From: Olsenella sp.
GTDB taxonomy: Bacteria > Actinomycetota > Coriobacteriia > Coriobacteriales > Atopobiaceae
Direction: 5' to 3'
NCBI GenBank assembly: GCA_015062715.1
Contig: SUUD01000104.1
Coordinates: 1 to 7,001 of the forward strand
Length of the DNA stretch: 7,001 nucleotides
Position 1 is the first letter of the stretch, and each line of letters opens with the position of its first letter. Below the pieces are notes generated by a model. It did no database searches and was not told where the DNA came from. It saw only the letters and a program-made list of their open reading frames with translations. Made by a program: the position numbers and the translations under genes. Positions 5,847 through 7,001 of the stretch are shown in pieces.

Positions 5847-6215
5847 ATGAGCGACATGACCATCAGCCTCAGCGTCCCCGCCCAGCCGGCGTTCGCACGG
5901 TCCGTGCGCATGATGGCCGCCAACCTCGCCGTCATCGGCGAGATGACGGTCGACGACGTCGAGGACGCGCGCATGGTCGCCGAGGAGGGCTTCGTGTGCG
6001 CCTGCGCCACCGCGCCTGCCACCTGCGACATCGTGTTCACCGTCTCTCCCGGCGAGCTGGCAATGGACTTCTCGCTCGGCGCCGAGGTCGAGGTCCTCGC
6101 CTCGGCCGACGCCGCCGTCGGCTACTCGGCGCTCCTGCTCTCGGCCGTCTGCGACGAGTACGTCGTCGACCCCGCCTCCTCCGTCCTCCACCTGGTCAAG
6201 AGGGCGGTCGCGTAG
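5847..6215 (+). CDS. RsbW/SpoIIAB-like anti-sigma protein with degenerate ATP-site motifs
   Basis: This 122-residue protein resembles the GHKL ATPase fold of RsbW/SpoIIAB, which bind and hold SigB/SigF-type sigma factors. It starts with a polar strand (MSDMTISLSV). Helices follow, including EDARMVAEEGFVCACAT (39-55) at the N-box position. The end, GYSALLLSAVCDEYVVDPAS followed by VLHLVKR (93-119), matches the conserved RsbW C-terminus. Where kinases have E-x-x-x-N, here it is Glu47 and Cys51, so the Mg-ATP-coordinating Asn is missing. No DxGxG (G1) box or glycine-rich ATP lid is visible either. It is shorter than typical RsbW (about 140-160 residues). It may bind sigma without kinase activity, or be a diverged member. 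The ATG has GAGGGAG 9 bases upstream, and the next gene starts immediately after its stop, implying coupled synthesis with its likely target. Confidence 0.78.
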   Translation: MSDMTISLSVPAQPAFARSVRMMAANLAVIGEMTVDDVEDARMVAEEGFVCACATAPATCDIVFTVSPGELAMDFSLGAEVEVLASADAAVGYSALLLSAVCDEYVVDPASSVLHLVKRAVA

Positions 6216-7001
6216 ATGTCTGCACTGGATCGTGACGACAGCGCAAGGAGCGACGCCGCTCGCGAGGCGCGCCGGCGCATGCGCGCGGCATCCCGCGAGG
6301 CATGGGACCGCGAGACCACGCGCGAGCTCTTCCGCCGCTACCGCGAGGAGGGCGACGACGAGGCGCGCCAGCAGCTGGTCGTGAACCACCTCAACCTCGT
6401 GCGCTTCCTCGCCGCCAAGTTCAAGAACCGCGGCGAGCCGCTCGAGGACCTCATCCAGGTGGGCACCATCGGCCTCATCAAGGCCATCGACCGCTTCGAC
6501 ACCGAGCGCGGGCTCGAGTTCACCACCTACGCCACGCCCACCATCCTGGGCGAGATCAAGCGCCACTTCCGCGACAAGGGCTGGTCGGTCCGCGTGCCGA
6601 GGCGCCTGCAGGAGCTCTCCGCCAAGGTCAACCAGGCGTCCGAGGAGCTCACCAACGAGCTCTCGCGCAGCCCGTCCGTGGCCGAGGTCGCCGAGCGCCT
6701 GGGCGTGAGCGTCGACGAGGTCCTCGAGGCCATGGAGTCCTCGAGCGCCTACAGCTCCGTCCCGCTCGAGGGCGACGGGGGAGGAGACGAGGACAGCCCC
6801 TCCGTGATCGACACCTTCGCGACCGAGGACGCCGAGCTCGCGGGCGCCGACGACCGCATCGACCTGGAGGAGGCCATCTCCAGCTTCTCGCCTCGCGAGC
6901 AGGAGGTGCTGCGCCTGCGCTTCTCCGACGGGCTCACCCAGGCCCAAATCGCCGAGCGCCTGGGCGAGCCCGTCGGAGAAGCGCAGGCGCAGCACCTCCT
7001 G
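6216..7001 (+). CDS. SigB/SigF-type RNA polymerase sigma factor, 3' end off window and aberrant
   Basis: The 262 codons visible have no stop before the window edge. The ATG follows the anti-sigma TAG directly, with GAGGG 11 bases upstream. Region 2 (about 55-133) is complete: NHLNLVRFLAAKFKNRGEPL, EDLIQVGTIGLIKAIDRFD, EFTTYATPTILGEIKRHFRD (101-120) and WSVRVPRRLQEL, all diagnostic of group-3 SigB/SigF/SigG sigmas. Region 3 includes SPSVAEVAERLGVSVDEVLE (152-171). Region 4 begins DLEEAISSFSPREQEVLRLR (216-235), then FSDGLTQAQIAERLG to residue 250. From codon 251 the expected recognition helix (VSQMxVSRLL in relatives) is replaced by EPVGEAQAQHLL, which is encoded by a reverse copy of bases 6900-6935. 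As written, -35 recognition would be lost. I take the gene to be a genuine stress-type sigma whose visible 3' end is rearranged or artefactual. A regulon cannot be named. Confidence 0.9.
   Translation, partial: MSALDRDDSARSDAAREARRRMRAASREAWDRETTRELFRRYREEGDDEARQQLVVNHLNLVRFLAAKFKNRGEPLEDLIQVGTIGLIKAIDRFDTERGLEFTTYATPTILGEIKRHFRDKGWSVRVPRRLQELSAKVNQASEELTNELSRSPSVAEVAERLGVSVDEVLEAMESSSAYSSVPLEGDGGGDEDSPSVIDTFATEDAELAGADDRIDLEEAISSFSPREQEVLRLRFSDGLTQAQIAERLGEPVGEAQAQHLL
6900..7001. repeat. Fold-back inverted repeat inside sigma region 4.2, reaching the window edge
   Basis: Bases 6900-6935 and 6966-7001 are perfect 36-bp reverse complements. Next inward is one mismatch (A6936 against C6965), then a 7-bp stem CCCAGGC/GCCTGGG (6937-6943 and 6958-6964) around a 14-base loop. 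The left arm encodes a normal sigma region 4; the right arm does not. The right arm reaches the last base of the window, so the true arm length is unknown. Confidence 0.95.

Noticed and set aside
5787..6995. 402-residue minus-strand frame starting with MLRLRFSDGL
   Set aside because: The start looks like sigma region 4 only because the fold-back at 6966-7001 is an inverted copy of it. The rest is antisense to the sigma and anti-sigma genes.

Overview
The window is GC-rich, densely coding DNA with short intergenic gaps. It looks like a chromosomal segment of a high-GC actinobacterium. My best guess is class Coriobacteriia (Olsenella/Atopobiaceae-like). This rests on the SPFH plus ribbon-helix-helix gene pair, the style of the dGTPase, RarA and SigB/F-type proteins, and GGGGACGG-type palindromic repeats. 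That assignment comes from remembered family resemblance, not from a search.

Layout. Minus strand, 131-1330: a two-gene operon for an SPFH/band-7 membrane protein and a small ribbon-helix-helix (RHH) DNA-binding protein. It is served by an AT-rich promoter at 1395-1424 that carries a near-perfect palindromic operator. Plus strand, 1538-2773: an HD-domain dGTPase-like protein (dgt). Between dgt and a convergent minus-strand class-I glutamine-amidotransferase-like hydrolase (peptidase C26, 2908-3729) lies a 144-bp palindrome with two perfect 71-bp arms and a 2-bp centre, and it contains both stop codons. Diverging from the hydrolase is rarA (3847-5199), whose transcript looks leaderless. Then comes a plus-strand operon: a DUF948-like single-pass membrane protein (5267-5824), a short RsbW/SpoIIAB-like anti-sigma protein with degenerate ATP-site motifs (5847-6215), and a SigB/SigF-type sigma factor (from 6216) that runs off the window.

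How the genes fit together. RarA and the dGTPase are both DNA-metabolism genes: stalled-fork processing and dNTP pool control. The anti-sigma/sigma pair, with 0 bp between stop and start, is a partner-switching-type regulatory module, possibly tied to the membrane through the DUF948 protein. No RsbV-type antagonist is visible here. The SPFH/RHH pair is probably autoregulated.

The most unusual things are structural. One is the very long perfect palindrome at 2769-2912, built from a repeated 17-bp motif. The other is a second fold-back at 6900-7001, where the sigma factor's region 4.2 turns into an inverted copy of itself exactly at the HTH recognition helix. The second has the signature of hairpin-primed template switching, either a real mutation or an amplification/assembly artefact. 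I see no RNA genes, CRISPR array, insertion sequence or integrase, and no clear new multi-gene system.
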